A stretch of 64,000 nucleotides of DNA, taken from Rhodeus uyekii. Lineage: Eukaryota > Chordata > Actinopteri > Cypriniformes > Acheilognathidae. The stretch is from positions 671,001 through 735,000 of the forward strand of contig JAWRVZ010000041.1 of assembly GCA_037043235.1 (NCBI GenBank), read 5' to 3'. Of this stretch, positions 26,901-39,731 are shown piece after piece. Within the stretch, counting starts at the first letter, position 1. Every line of letters starts with the position of its first letter. The notes beneath the pieces were generated by a model. That model worked only from the letters and a program-made list of their open reading frames with translations. It made no database searches and was not told the DNA's origin. Both the position numbers and the translations under genes were made by a program.

Positions 26901-27500
26901 GTTTAAATAAGCCCACCAATGGCTTGGACAAAGTCAAATGGTAGTTTACTTACAAAAAAAAAAAAAAGAAATAGAAAAATGCAAGTAAGGAACTAATAGT
27001 TACTATGTATAGTGTCATAAAAATATATTTAAAGTCATTTGACAATCTTCCCCCACATTAATGTTGTTGCACATTAAAGTTAGTGAGTTACAAATATCTG
27101 GTCAGTCCAATTTGTGAATCATTCAGGCTGGTAGATCAACTGACTCCTCGAAAAGATTTGACACAAAATAACAATTTATGAGAGAATAACAATGTAAGAT
27201 GAACTCAAGCAGTGGATGAGTTTAATTTGTAAATAAATTATTCAGACTACCTATGAGTAGTTGATTAACCATTCAATTGAAAAGATCAAAATAATGATTT
27301 GTTCGCTGAGCCGTTTCTCGAGTGAACTCATGAGAGAAATGGCGATGTGAGTTGAACTCAAGGAACCACTTCAGACTGATTCACAAATAAATAATTTAGA
27401 TATATTGTAACATGAATCAGCTGAAAAGGTGACGTGACATGAAGGTCAAGTATGGTAATCCATATTTAGAATTTGTCCTCTACGTTTAACTTATCCAGGA
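24000..27500. other. Intergenic, mostly non-repetitive sequence
   Basis: It contains a GA-rich low-complexity patch near 24490-24600 and pyrimidine runs near 24690-24730. Otherwise it lacks recognised transposons, notably at 24030-24480, 25440-25760 and 26340-26740. No exon was recognised. The scarcity of repeats makes these segments candidates for conserved noncoding elements, which the window alone cannot test. Confidence 0.35.
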
Positions 27501-27514
27501 CACATTAGGACTAT

Positions 27515-27755
27515 AGAGTAGTGAACATGCACACACTCTGCAAACTGGGGACACTTGTTGGACCATTTGTTGCGGTGCCCAGGGAGCGATTGGGGGTTTC
27601 CTTGCTCAAAGACACCTTAGTTGTGGGTATTGAGGGTAGAAAAGAGTGCTGTTCATTCACCTACATTTTCCTGGCAGTATTGAGAAGCGAATCCACAACC
27701 TTTGAGTTACCAGGGTGACTCTTCGACTGTTGGACCACGACTGCCTCCCATCAGA
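27515..27755. repeat. Degenerate dispersed fish repeat
   Basis: The phrases GCGGTGCCCAGGGAGCGATT and TGCTCAAAGACACCTTAG resemble an abundant teleost interspersed repeat. It abuts the DIRS remnant that follows. Family not assigned. Confidence 0.35.
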
Positions 27756-27794
27756 AATCGCATAGGGATGCAACTGACATTAGTAGGTCACATG

Positions 27795-28960
27795 ACAGTG
27801 TCAACATGGCATCTCACCTTGATCGCTCGCTGTGGCCGAGCAGAGTGTGGTTTTCGGACCTAGTGTTCCTCCTCAACGGCTCTCCATAGGAGTTTTACGA
27901 TCAGGAGGGACCTGTTGTCCCAGGGAAGCGGGTTCAATTCTGCACCCCCGCCAAGAACTGTGGAAGCTGAGGGCTTGGCTTCTGAAGAAACCCAACTCAT
28001 AAACTCTGGTCTCTCAACCGAGGTTGTTGAGATTATTCTCCACTCCAGTGCACGTGCCAAGAGGAGACTGTATGCTCTTCACTTCAAGGTGCAGTGGTCA
28101 TCAGCAGCACCCAGGTCATCAACTGCCCAGTTGGTACAGTGCTGGAGTTCCTGCTAGAGCGATTCATTGCATGATTATCTCTGTCCACTTTAAAGGTGTA
28201 TATGGAAACCATCGCTCATTACCACATCCCTTTGGGTGGTATGTCTCTGGGGAGAGACCCGCTGGCAACACATTTCCTCTGTGACACACTGAGGTTGAGG
28301 CCTGCAGTACACATCAGGGTACCGGCATGGTTCTCTGAGGTCTATCCCTGGTTCTCTTCGAGCCAATTGAAGAGGTTCCAGTTAAGTTCTTAACTTTAAA
28401 AACTCTGTTCCTCCTTGCTATTATGTCTCTGAAAAGAATCTGAGATCTTTGTGCTTGGATTTTGCACATGACATGGTGAAGGCTTTCCTCTAACCAAGGC
28501 CAGGCTATGTCCCTAAGGTCCCCACTAATTTGGCTAGGCCGATCGTACTGCAGGGTTCCCATACCTACCCCTTTCAGGGATTCAGGCCACGAACAAGAAA
28601 ATCTGCTGCCCTGTGGCGAAAATCTGAACAACTGTTTGTATGCTTTTGGCCCTCTAAAAAGGGTCTCCTGTGTCCATGCAGAGGATGAGCAAGTGGATTT
28701 CACTAGTTTATGAGTCGGCTGGGTTGTTCACTTTGTATGGCTGCATCCAAAGCCCTCTTGTCAGGAGTCTCCATGCAAGAAGTGTGTTATGAGGCTGGTC
28801 CTCTCCGCACACATGACTTAACCCGCCTCTGATGTCTCTTCACATGATTGGTTCGATTACACATGTGCTTCATGACGCAATCACTCAGAGCGTGCCCATA
28901 GCGTCTTGACGCAGCGTCTCGTTCCGTTCAGGGAACCAAGATTACATACGTAACCGAAAT
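27795..28960 (+). pseudogene. Degenerate DIRS-type retrotransposon, RNase H end and tyrosine recombinase
   Basis: Translating the plus strand across several frames gives HLDRSLWPSRVWFSDL (RNase H-side segment), LSTEVVEIILHSSARAKRRL (start of the tyrosine recombinase), then YHIPLGGMSLGRDPLATHFL and LRLRPAVHIRVPAW. These segments, in this order, are characteristic of fish DIRS elements, which integrate by tyrosine recombinase instead of a DDE integrase. Multiple frame changes and stops show it is dead. The downstream stretch GGGAACCAAGATTACATACG (28934-28953) resembles DIRS terminal sequence. No reverse transcriptase was seen, so only the 3' half remains. Confidence 0.65.
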
Positions 28961-31900
28961 GTTCACAAGTCATATGGACCACTTTTACAATATTATTAGG
29001 GTGTCATTTAGAGTCCTCGTTCAATTTTATTATACAAAACAGTTGCAACAATATCCATCCATAAAAAGAAAGCCAGTAATGCAACAAAATAAGGTTAATT
29101 AAATAATGACAGAGTTTTAATTTGAGTGAACCACTTATTTAATAAGTCAGAAGGAGCTTGAAGCTTGACAAGTTAAAGTTTTAAAGTAGCTTCCTCAACA
29201 CTGGTTGTCATTTTATAGCAGACTTCCTTACCCTTGGGGATTCAGTATTTTAAATAGTGTCGCAAGTCGCAGACTTAATTTCCCATGCACAATTACACTT
29301 TCTCTTCAGAGTCTGCAGCCAAGGGCAGAGGAGCTGGAAAAAGCTTTTAATGGAAGAGAGAAGGGAGTAATGAAGAGACGGGAGTTATCTCCTACACCAC
29401 TCTTCTTTTTCTTCACTGCCACTTTCTTTTATCTCTCTCATTACTGGCCATCCACTTAGTGCGTGTGTGTTTTATAATTGTTTACTAATATTTGAAAGGT
29501 GAGCTGCCCTCTAGAAAGTGCCTGGCAAAGGTAGACTTTTTTGCGTTTTATTATGGAAAGCATGATGAGACTTCGTAATCCTGTCAATGTTTTAGATATA
29601 AAACACTTCTTGTGCAACAATACTGAGTTCGCCCATAGCATGCGTTTTTAGGACGGGACTATCTGTTCAAATGGCAAATAGGGTAGATTTAGGGTAGATT
29701 CAGTCTTTTCTTTCATATTTTCTTCTTTTGTTGACAAAAATTCACACTACCTTTTATAAGACATTCAATACATTTTAGCATTATAAATTTACAGTTGTAC
29801 TTTATAAATATATTTTTTACATTAACAGTGAAATATTACAATAGCAATATTTCTTGACTTAATATTTGTATTTATTATTATTTATCTAACATGTTTGGCC
29901 AAATTGTGCTGCCCTATAAACAAGCACACAGAAAATCATGTTTAAAAAAAATTGTGTTTTAAATCGAAATGCCAGTTTGTATCATAAAAATCACAGTTTG
30001 ATTTATTCCCCCAAATCATGCAGCCTTATCATGCAATACGTGTCACAGTATTCAACAGATTCATGTTAATGTGTATTCAATAAGGTGTGTTAAAGAAAGA
30101 AAAACATATATGAGGATGAGTAAATAAAGAAGGATTTTTCTTTTTACCTGTAAGTGCAAACTCTTGGCAATCTCAGGTGCTTTCAGTAAACTGGGATCTT
30201 GGTGGTTAAAGAATGTGGTTCTTTTGGGCAGTGTCAGTGTTGTCGCGGAGTGGAGCTGATCTCGAGGTGCAGTGATGTATGTGTTTGTTGTTCTCTGGGA
30301 ACGTGAGGAGAATCCCACTGTGCTGGAACCCTATTAGAACCTCAGCACTCAAGCTTATCGCATCTGATAAGACACATAGAGACACGAGCGAGAACGAGAG
30401 CTCTCTAATGCACTTCTTCACTGATAGAGGAGAGGAGCGGAGGGGAAGGGAGGGGAGGAGAGTAGAGAAAAGAAAAGAGGAGAGGAGGGGAGGAGGGGAC
30501 GTGAAGGTACGAGAGTGGAGGAATGAGGAGATGAAAGGTCTTCTGTTTGACCGAAAACTAAATTAAATTAGCAAACTCTGTCTAAAACAACCTCATATTT
30601 ACAAAAAAAGGCTGATCCAGTGTTGCAAAAACGGACATGTAAAATTAATGTCGTCCTTCAACAGTAACCAGATTGTGAGAGACAAAATACATTTTGATGC
30701 AAAAAGACTGCTGCTGTGGGCCGCCCATTTGCCTATAATGGGTAATTTGATCAACTTTGGCTGAATTTAGCTAGACAGAAAATAATTCAAGGTCCAAATA
30801 ACCTACAATATTTTCCTTTGAGAGTAGTAAAAAGTCGTTTACCTCCTCTCGTAAATCAATGAATCCAATTTCGAAATCTAGGCTGTTGGAAAACCTTATC
30901 AGTGACCTGATGCAAAGCGAGGTGTGAAGAAAACTCACTCAAATGCCTCGATCCAAACCTCTCCAAATCAATCACGTTTGCTGATTGAATTTTTTGTCGT
31001 GCATTTATGCCAACATTTGAGCCATTTAACCGCATGCAGATGCTAAAAAGATTGCAAGTTTTTTTTCCCATTTGGCAACTTTTCCCTCTACAACTCAAGA
31101 TATGTGTAATGAGCATAAGCGCCCTTAAAGGAACAGTTTGCTTCAAAATGAAAGCATGCTTGTGCATGGAAGAAACTCCAACAATGTGCTAAATTTATTT
31201 TCTTTTTTTCCAGATTTTAAACAATATTATACCTTTACCTTTAACTCTGTTAAACTTTAGAAATTGTTTATATTCTGAACTGAAAACTGTAAGTTTAGAC
31301 AATTTTATGCAGTTATTTTTATCTTTCTTTATTTTAAACCTTGATATCTTTGGACTATCGGATTTCAAAATGGGATCTATCTAGAACAGTCATTCTTCAA
31401 ACTTCTGTAATTATATATACATGGCTACTAGTTCTTAAAACTTAAGTGTTCTCTTAGGATGTTCTTGATATTCCTTTTTGTATACAATATTGCATTGAAT
31501 CGCTTACTGAGCATCATATCATAGAACCAAAAACCTCATATAAATGGGATTTGTTTCATAGCATCCTACTGCCACCTCCAGGCCGTTACGAATACATGCA
31601 GCTCTGCAACACCTGCGTTTTCCTCATTTGATCTCATCTGTTGTAACTAATTCACATTTTAATTACAATTCATGAGAGGAATATGACAATCTGGGCTTGA
31701 CCCATAGAAGTTGACTCTGTGTATTTGACACTGATCATAAACGACAGCACAACTGCTCTAGAAACGCAAAGACGGAGAGGTATTAGATAGTAAAACAGAA
31801 AAAAAGGTATACTACATCATGAAACAGTGCTTATTTAAATATAACACTCCTTTCTGAGATTCGGATTTATTTATAAACCACTCGAAGACACAGATAGAAA

Positions 31901-32120
31901 ATATTCACATTACATTATACACATTACAAAAGAACGTCACAACCTTATGAGGGGCAACAAAGTATTTTAAATCAGGGTGAAATCAAATGATCGAACACCT
32001 AAATGATTCAAACAGGGAGGCAATTTTTAAAGGCTATATAGGTTTTAAAACATAAACAAATGAATAAATATGGCACTTAAGATGGCACTAATATAGTGCA
32101 TCAACATCCCTTTTTAAGGG
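28961..32120. other. Intergenic sequence between the DIRS remnant and thsd7b
   Basis: Apart from the purine tract, no gene or bounded element was identified. TTTATT at about 31866 (AATAAA on the minus strand) is one possible distal poly(A) signal for thsd7b, but unsupported. Confidence 0.4.
30425..30515. repeat. Purine-rich GGGAGG/GAGGAG tract
   Basis: About 90 bases of almost pure purine on the plus strand with several GGGG/GGG runs. It has G-quadruplex or triplex potential. Not coding. Confidence 0.8.
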
Positions 32121-32126
32121 GGATTA

Positions 32127-32443
32127 TTAAAGGGATAGTTCACTCAAAAATTAAAATTCTGTCATCATTTTCTCAGTCAAACTCATATGACAGGCTTTCT
32201 TCTGTGGAAACAATTAAATGTTTTTAAGAATACTCTGGTAGCTCTTTTTCATGCACTGATTGGGAACAAAGCTTTTAAGCATCAAAAAAGTAGATGCAAA
32301 AGCTTCAAAAAAGCAGTGATTATATTAAAAAAATTCTTTAGAAATTCTCTTTTTGTGTTTCACTGAAGATAGCTATTAATACGGGCTTGGGATGACGTGA
32401 GAGTGAAGGAAAAAAATCCTTTATGAGTGAACAATTCCTTTAA
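32127..32443. mobile_element. MITE of the AGGGATAGTTCACTC family
   Basis: Left TTAAAGGGATAGTTCACTCA and right GAGTGAACAATTCCTTTAA are inverted repeats. The family also occurs at 12001-12605. It sits 0.3 kb downstream of the thsd7b stop and may lie inside its 3' UTR. Confidence 0.7.
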
Positions 32444-32783
32444 CATGTACAGAACAATTTCCTCATAATGGGCATTAAACAAACTCTATGATTAACGCAT
32501 ACACACCTGCACGCTCATGAACAAACACACACACAAACAAACAAACAGACAAACATACACACACTCACGCTATGGTACTGTAGACATGATGTCACATCCT
32601 GTTTCGGCTTGATGACATTTTCCAAGTTTTCCCGACAGTCTTTTTGTGTTGTTCAAACATGAGTTCTTCAGTAAACTCAACTCCGGTCTGGCTCTTTGTC
32701 CTGCTCAGCTTGAGTGCTGTGGCCTGAATGATGCTAGACGTCTGTCTGTTTGTTTGTTTTAGCATTGCATACACATGGTGGAC

Positions 32784-32862
32784 TCACATATCCAAGTCCC
32801 CATCATATGCCAGAGCCAGTGCTTTCTGCGGACTGCTGCTGGGACTGTCCTCTGGGTTCTTA
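32784..32862 (-). CDS. thsd7b: thsd7b exon z (cytoplasmic tail, stop)
   Basis: It encodes KNPEDSPSSSPQKALALAYD and GDLDM, then TGA (32786-32784). The acidic LAYDGD-DM terminus is the conserved end of THSD7 proteins. Acceptor gtttcag|T. Confidence 0.94.
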
Positions 32863-35800
32863 CTGAAACGCAAAACATGCTTAAATATGAATAAACTCAC
32901 AACAACCACCTACAAAACAATTTGCATCCTGATATATTGCAGTTTAAAGTATCACCACTAGAGTGCAGAAAATACATGATTCATCTATCACACTTACCAT
33001 TGAGGAGTCATAAATGATTTGTGTTAAAAACATATGCCAGCCAGAATTTATGGTTCATTCAGGCAGTTATTATCAAAAACTAAACAGGAGGGCGATTAGG
33101 ACCCCGGCTGTTGTATTATGTGAGAAGAAAGTGACCGTAGAGTAATATGAAGCACATTAAACTAGCACAGCCATGTAAAAAAATCAGCCTCACCACAGTA
33201 GGAAGGACATCATGATGAGGAGGAGGATTACAACAAACCCAGCCGCCATCAGCCCATATACCCACAACTTGACTCGCCCATCTGTCAGTCAAAATAAACA
33301 TTAACATTTACAAAGCATGGCTCAACCAAAGCATTCTGGTTGAAAAAACTGGCTCCAACGGCCACCAGCTGTCAATCAAAAAATCCATCCAATACAGTGC
33401 TGCAGGGATGATGTACTTCTGTGGACTAAAATACAGAAACCAGTTAGCATTTTAGCACTTCCCGTTCAAACAATCTTTTAAAATCAAATTTTTGGTTAAA
33501 TGCTTGCAATAAGGTCAGTGTTTAACAAAAGTAAAAAAAAAATGTTTTATTGTTTAAAAAACATTTAATATATATATATATATAATTTTTTTTATAATTA
33601 TTATTATTATTTTTTTTTAATTATTTTACTTGTCTTCAAAGCTAGTTGCTAACAAGTGTCTAAATGGGACTACAGAGGTTGTTGAGACATTAAACACCAT
33701 CACACCGAACAGGTAAACTCATCCACTAGTCCGCTTCAAAATTCATAAGAATAATACAAAAATATTGTTGATCACAGAGTTTATTTTCTGCAATAATTCA
33801 AAAGCCAATGGAAAAATACTATTGAGTTTTTGTCAAGGGAACTGAGGTGATGCTAACTTCTGGGTTGGTCCTACAAAAATACATCATCACTGCATCACTA
33901 TATAGGAAAGCATATGTTGTTGTTAATACCTGGTCCAAGAGGCTGCAGCGCCCAGTCCTTGACATGGTTCTTGTTCCGAGCGTGCTCTGGTCTAAGACGG
34001 CCTGTGGTGATTTTCACATCTGCTTTCTTATGGTCCAACCCTGGAGTTCTGGTACAGTAGTCAAGGAACCCATGAGAGGTCATGACCTCTGTGAAGCCCT
34101 TCTCACAACCACAGACTCCATTCTGAAAGAAAAACAGAAAGATTCTCGTTGAGTGAAAGTGATGACAGCTGAATTTTGAAATGTGCTATGTACAAATGTG
34201 CTAAATGTGGAGACGTACAGATGTTAATTGCACGGCCTTAGAAAGTGAGATAACGTTGTGGTATATGATAATGAAGGACTTTACATATCATAACAGAATG
34301 AGACACTGTCGTAAGACAAATTATACCACACTTAGCAAAATTCAGCATCTGTCAAAGCTCATTTCCTTATAAAAAGAATATCATTCACTGCTGTAACGAG
34401 GATCCAAAGCTACCATATAACAGCAGCTGTATTACCAATAGGGTGAATTTGAATGTCCCTACCATAATTCACCAAAACATAAACCATATGTTATCCATAA
34501 CCATAACCATATGATTAAAATATAGTGACAATAATAAAAAAACGAAAATAGAGTTTTTTTTAACTTAGAAATAAGATTAAGAGTAATAACAATAATTATA
34601 ATTATTAATATACATATCAAAACCATCACCACATTTCCTTTACTTCTAAAACTGTAATATTCAATTGTTTAATTAAAGCAATACATCTAAGCAAATAAGA
34701 CAATAATTTGAATTATTTTTTAGAAATTACTTTTTCATAATTTTGTCATTGTTTTGTACTTTTAAATATTTGTATATATCTTTAATTAATTTTGATTTCA
34801 GTTTTAGAAGTATTAGTATTTCAATATCAACTTTTCTGATTTCAGTTAATTGCGAAGACAACATTTACTAATTTTACGTTTTAATCTAATATTTTTATTT
34901 AATTTTTTATATTTAATTATCCAACACCCATGTAATAGTTTTCGTTAACAATAACAATGAGGAGGCAGGAGAGGAAAATGTGCTTAATAAAAAAAAAATA
35001 TATATATATATATATATTTTTTTTCATTTGTTGCTTTTATTTTTGGAATGAAATAGGCAGGTTTTTGAGCAGGTAATGAATCAGATCATGCGTGTTACCT
35101 GTGTGCAGAAGGAGAAGGGTTTGGTGCAGGGAGGGTGACACTGTCGTACTGCAGACGGCTGGTTCTGAGCAATACAGCCTCCTAATGTAGAGGAAAACTG
35201 ATTTCAATGAGCCGAAATGAAAATGAATGTTTGTGATTTTTCCAAGTCTTTTCCAATACTAAAACAGAAGACTCAAATGTGCTTTCCTATAATACTATTT
35301 TGAGGATGAATGCATTTAGACTTAATGCATCAATTGTGCGCACCAGTGACGTTGACTCCGTCAGAGCGCTGGCACCACACCAGTCTACGGTTATGCCTCC
35401 ACTCACCGGTCATCCATTCATAACTAAGACACGTTCCTCCTGGAAGAATAGAGACAAAAACATACTAGAGTGCTTTTCTGGTTTAGTGGCTGAACAAAAC
35501 TTCCTGTTTATCACTTCTCAGTCTCAGAGCTATTTTCTCAAACATCCAGAGAGGAAATAACATCTATGGAAGAACAAAAAAACTGTCCAAGCCAAAGAAA
35601 TAAAAGTATTTATTTGTTCAAACAAAAAAAGAGTAGAAGTATTGTATTCTTTTAAATGTGGCAGACTGGTTCTTTACCAATATCAAAATGTTGAAAGGAA
35701 GTAGTGCACGTTAACTCAACCAAACTACTTGTGTTTTTTGTTTTACTCAATTATGGCTTCACCCAAACCTTGGCATGGCCGTGTCTCATACATCTGGCTG

Positions 35801-38800
35801 GGACAGGAGTCCTGGTTCTCTGAGACTTGTGCAACTACGGCTCTAGAACGAGCCTGTCGACCCCACGTCTCAAAACTCCGTCCATCCAAACACAGCAGCT
35901 GACATGAACTCCATGGTGACCACTTGGTTAAGTGACACTCTCCTGATGTACGAGACAGACATTGCAGCCAAAGCGTGGTTGCAAAGAGCTTATAAATTAC
36001 ATTTAAATACAAAAGGTATTAGTATTGTTATACTAATACTAATTAGTATTGTAGAAATAATATTCAAATAGAAAACCATTACAGTGATCCCTCGTTTATC
36101 GCGGTAAATGTGGACCGGAACCCCCCTCGATAGGTGAAAAATAGATGAAGTAGGATTGGGCCCCCCTAGGAATTTCCGTGTATGTGTGTAGGTACCAGAA
36201 TGTTTAAAATATGTATATTTATACTTTAAATATATTTTAATTAAATCTACTTAATTATAAAACCTTAATATTATACATTTACTCTCTCTCTCTCATCAAT
36301 GACAGTAGTATCTAGAGACTCCAGTAATGACGACGATGACAGACCTGTGCGGTTTGATGAATGTGATGATGATGATGATGATGATGATGATGGTGTTACT
36401 GCACTGGTTTAATGAGGCCTTTAAATCAGTTCGGGAAGCACCTCATCGTCAGATATCAGCACTGGATCGTCAACATTTGCTTCTGAGAGAGGCGAAGAGG
36501 CTCCCACTCCACTCGTGCTCTCATTGGTCGATCTCGCGCCGGGAACCAATCACGTGTCTTGTCTGAGTGCCGTGTGTGTGTGTACAAAGCCTCTGAGAGA
36601 GTTTCTCTCTTTGTTTGGCATCCTGGGAAATTTCTCTCGCATCACAATGAAGCAACGCTGCTTTCTGTAATACGGCTGCCGATATGGCGGTATTTTTTAT
36701 TTTAATTTTTCTATGAATATTTAAAAAAAAATCTGCGATGCACTGAGGCCCCGAAACTTGAACCGCGAAGTGGCGAGGGATTACTGTATATATAACCATT
36801 TACTGTATCATTTATCACAAACCATTCTTTATCAAATAAATGCAAGCTTGGTGAGCATAAGAGACTTCTTTCAAAAATATATATTAAAAACTTTTGAGTG
36901 TGGTATTTGTGCTAGTATATGTGTTAGAGATGCAAACCTGGACAAGGGATTGTGCAGGGCTGCAATAACTCAATCTCACTGACTTTGCGCTGTGAATTTC
37001 TTACACACATCTTATCATCCACCGGAACGGGCTGAGGAGGACCTGAAAGAGAACCCCAGTGCACCACACATGATATTTCCCTCCGACTTACTCCCTCGCC
37101 ACAGTCGGCCCCCTGCAAAGAGAGAGAGAGAAAGATTACAAACAGAGTAGATCTGAGCTGACAGCATCTGTCGTGTCCATGATTTTATGTCGGGCAGTTT
37201 AGATGTGTTATGTCTTTTCTGTGTGCCGCTGAAATACTTCAGGTCTTTTTTTCTTCAGCTCTGATATTTAGACAGTGTGGGTTGAAAGAAACCACTCTAG
37301 ATTTAGCTATAATATAATTGGCTCATAACACCATGATGTGGCCTCCGCATGGGCTTGTGTCCAACACGCAAAATGATTCACAGCCAAAGAGGGTTTCTGA
37401 TCTGCTGGTGTTCTGATTGGCTAAAAAAGCGTGTCAACACTTTTCTCTCTCTTTTTTTGTGTGCTGCTTACAGAACCTACGTCTGTCAAGCAGACACGTT
37501 TGATTGCTCAGGACACCTATTCAAGTGATTTTGTAGAGACATGTCTTTATTCTACTAGAAAGAAACCTGGGACAAGTTATGTAAAAAAAATGTAAATCTT
37601 TTTTTTTTAAATATATATTTCATACCCCCCCCCCAAAAAATGAATTGTACTTTATTGTTAACATTGTTCAATTTTAAACAGTAATATTGTGAAAAATCTG
37701 AATTTTCAGCACCATTACTCCAGTCTTCAGTGTCACATGATCCTTCAGAAATCATTCCAATATGATGATTTGGTGCTCACGCCTCAAGAAACTCCTTATC
37801 AATGATGAAAACAGATGTGCTGCTTCATATTTTTGTGAATACCGTGATACATTTTACCTAGGATTCTTTGATGAATTGAAAGCTGAAAAGGGCACAATTT
37901 ATATTGATCCATTTAATGTGTCTTGGCTAAATGGGCGCGCTGTGTGATGCGGAACCACAAGGAGACTGAAGATCCAATGCTGATGTATTTTATTTTAAAT
38001 ATAAACCAAAAGCGGCACTCATGTGCAAAAACTCGGAAAAGACAAAACAGGAGACATCCACACACTAGATACACACGGCCGACAAAGACAAGGGAATACG
38101 AGAGGGCTTAAATAACAAACACAGAATGGTAAAAAGCTGACGAGACTAACGATCAGTGATTAGACACAGACAGGTGAAAGAAAGGTGAAAGGACATGAAA
38201 GATACATAAAAGGGACCTGGATGTGACATCTGTGAAGTTTGGTTTTGTTTTGTTTACAGTGGCAATGTTTACTTTTATGTGATGCCACACCTATGCTGAA
38301 CGCTGAACATAAAGATCTAAGAATGAGAGAGAACTTAGTCAGAGTTTTTTCTAACGGCACAGCAAGGATGATTTGATCTCATATGAGCTCTGGGGAAACC
38401 TTGTTATGATGTGCACACTTTGACAGTTTAATGGAAAGCAGTAGCCTTTAGCTGCGCGAACATCTTTGGTCTGTTCATTTGTGCTTGCAGAGGACAATGT
38501 CTCGGCAGTTGTTTGTTTGAGTTTAATTCAATCAGATGCACTGCATCAATACTACCTCAACCTTGCATTGTCTCCAGTCCCCTAGTCTCCAGCTGTAGCA
38601 GGGCCTAATGGGACAGGGGCGAGTCTGGGAGAGGTGAGACGGACAGGGACGACCTCCCTCACTGGCGGGCTGCAGAACGACCCTGGATCGTGTCATCTGA
38701 CCTGGACAATTCACACACATGCACACACAACGAGACACAAATACATGGGATCAGGACCTGAAGTCCAGTGTGAGCACTGTTTGCATGCTGAAATGAAATA

Positions 38801-39302
38801 AGCTCTCTGGGAAGAGTTTACTCATGGGACTGACAGAGCCTTGAATGAAGATAAATGAGACTGATAATAGATTTTAATTAAGCCCGGAGTTCAAGGAAGC
38901 ATGACTGAACTCTCAAGGGTGTAAACATACAGGTGTGTGCTATCTTTCCAAACATTCTAGATTTATGTTCTTTGGCCAAGAACACACTTTGGCCACCACT
39001 TTGTTTGCTTTCACCAAAAAATTTAAAAACAAAACACACACACACATATATAATATATAAATATGTTTAAAAATAAATAAATAATGAAATCAGTGTTATT
39101 GATTTTATTGGCTAGTTTTTAAAAGCACCACCAAACTATTTAACTATTATAAAACAATGCTAAATAATGTTTTTATTAATATTAAATAATGAATTACTAT
39201 TTAAAATAACTATTATGAGGAGTACAGCTTCTCAAAAAAATGAAGAAATGATGTTATAAATTATTTAAATATTATTATAAAAAGCTAAATATTTCTAGTA
39301 TT

Positions 39303-39347
<45 letters not shown>

Positions 39348-39699
39348 CAATTGGAGCTCGTACTTTGGCTTCCACAGGTGTGTGAACATTTTGACCAGGC
39401 GGACCACTCTGTAATCAGGCAATTAACAGGGCAGCCCACCTCACAGGGGGCAGAGAGCTTTCCACGTGAAGGACCCAACTAGAAAACAGATGAAAACAAT
39501 AAATTAACTGGATTGCTTTTACAGCTTTTATTGTGAAAGATTTCCAGTGAGAAAAGAACAGTCACCTCTTTGCACATGTTCAGTTCCACCAGCTTCCCAT
39601 CGTTGCGGACACAATTCAGGAGTCGAATCTTAATCCCCGGGCCGCATACTGCATTTTCACTCAGCTGACAGCTACTCCAGTCTTCAACACACACACGCA

Positions 39700-39731
<32 letters not shown>

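Noticed and set aside
28314..28703. A 129-residue minus-strand gene
   Set aside because: It is antisense to the DIRS recombinase remnant, which explains the region better.
39364..39478. Exon r ending earlier at T|gtggaa
   Set aside because: It keeps the frame but deletes the GSQ of the TCG motif. CAAA|gtacga is a better donor and restores the family pattern.
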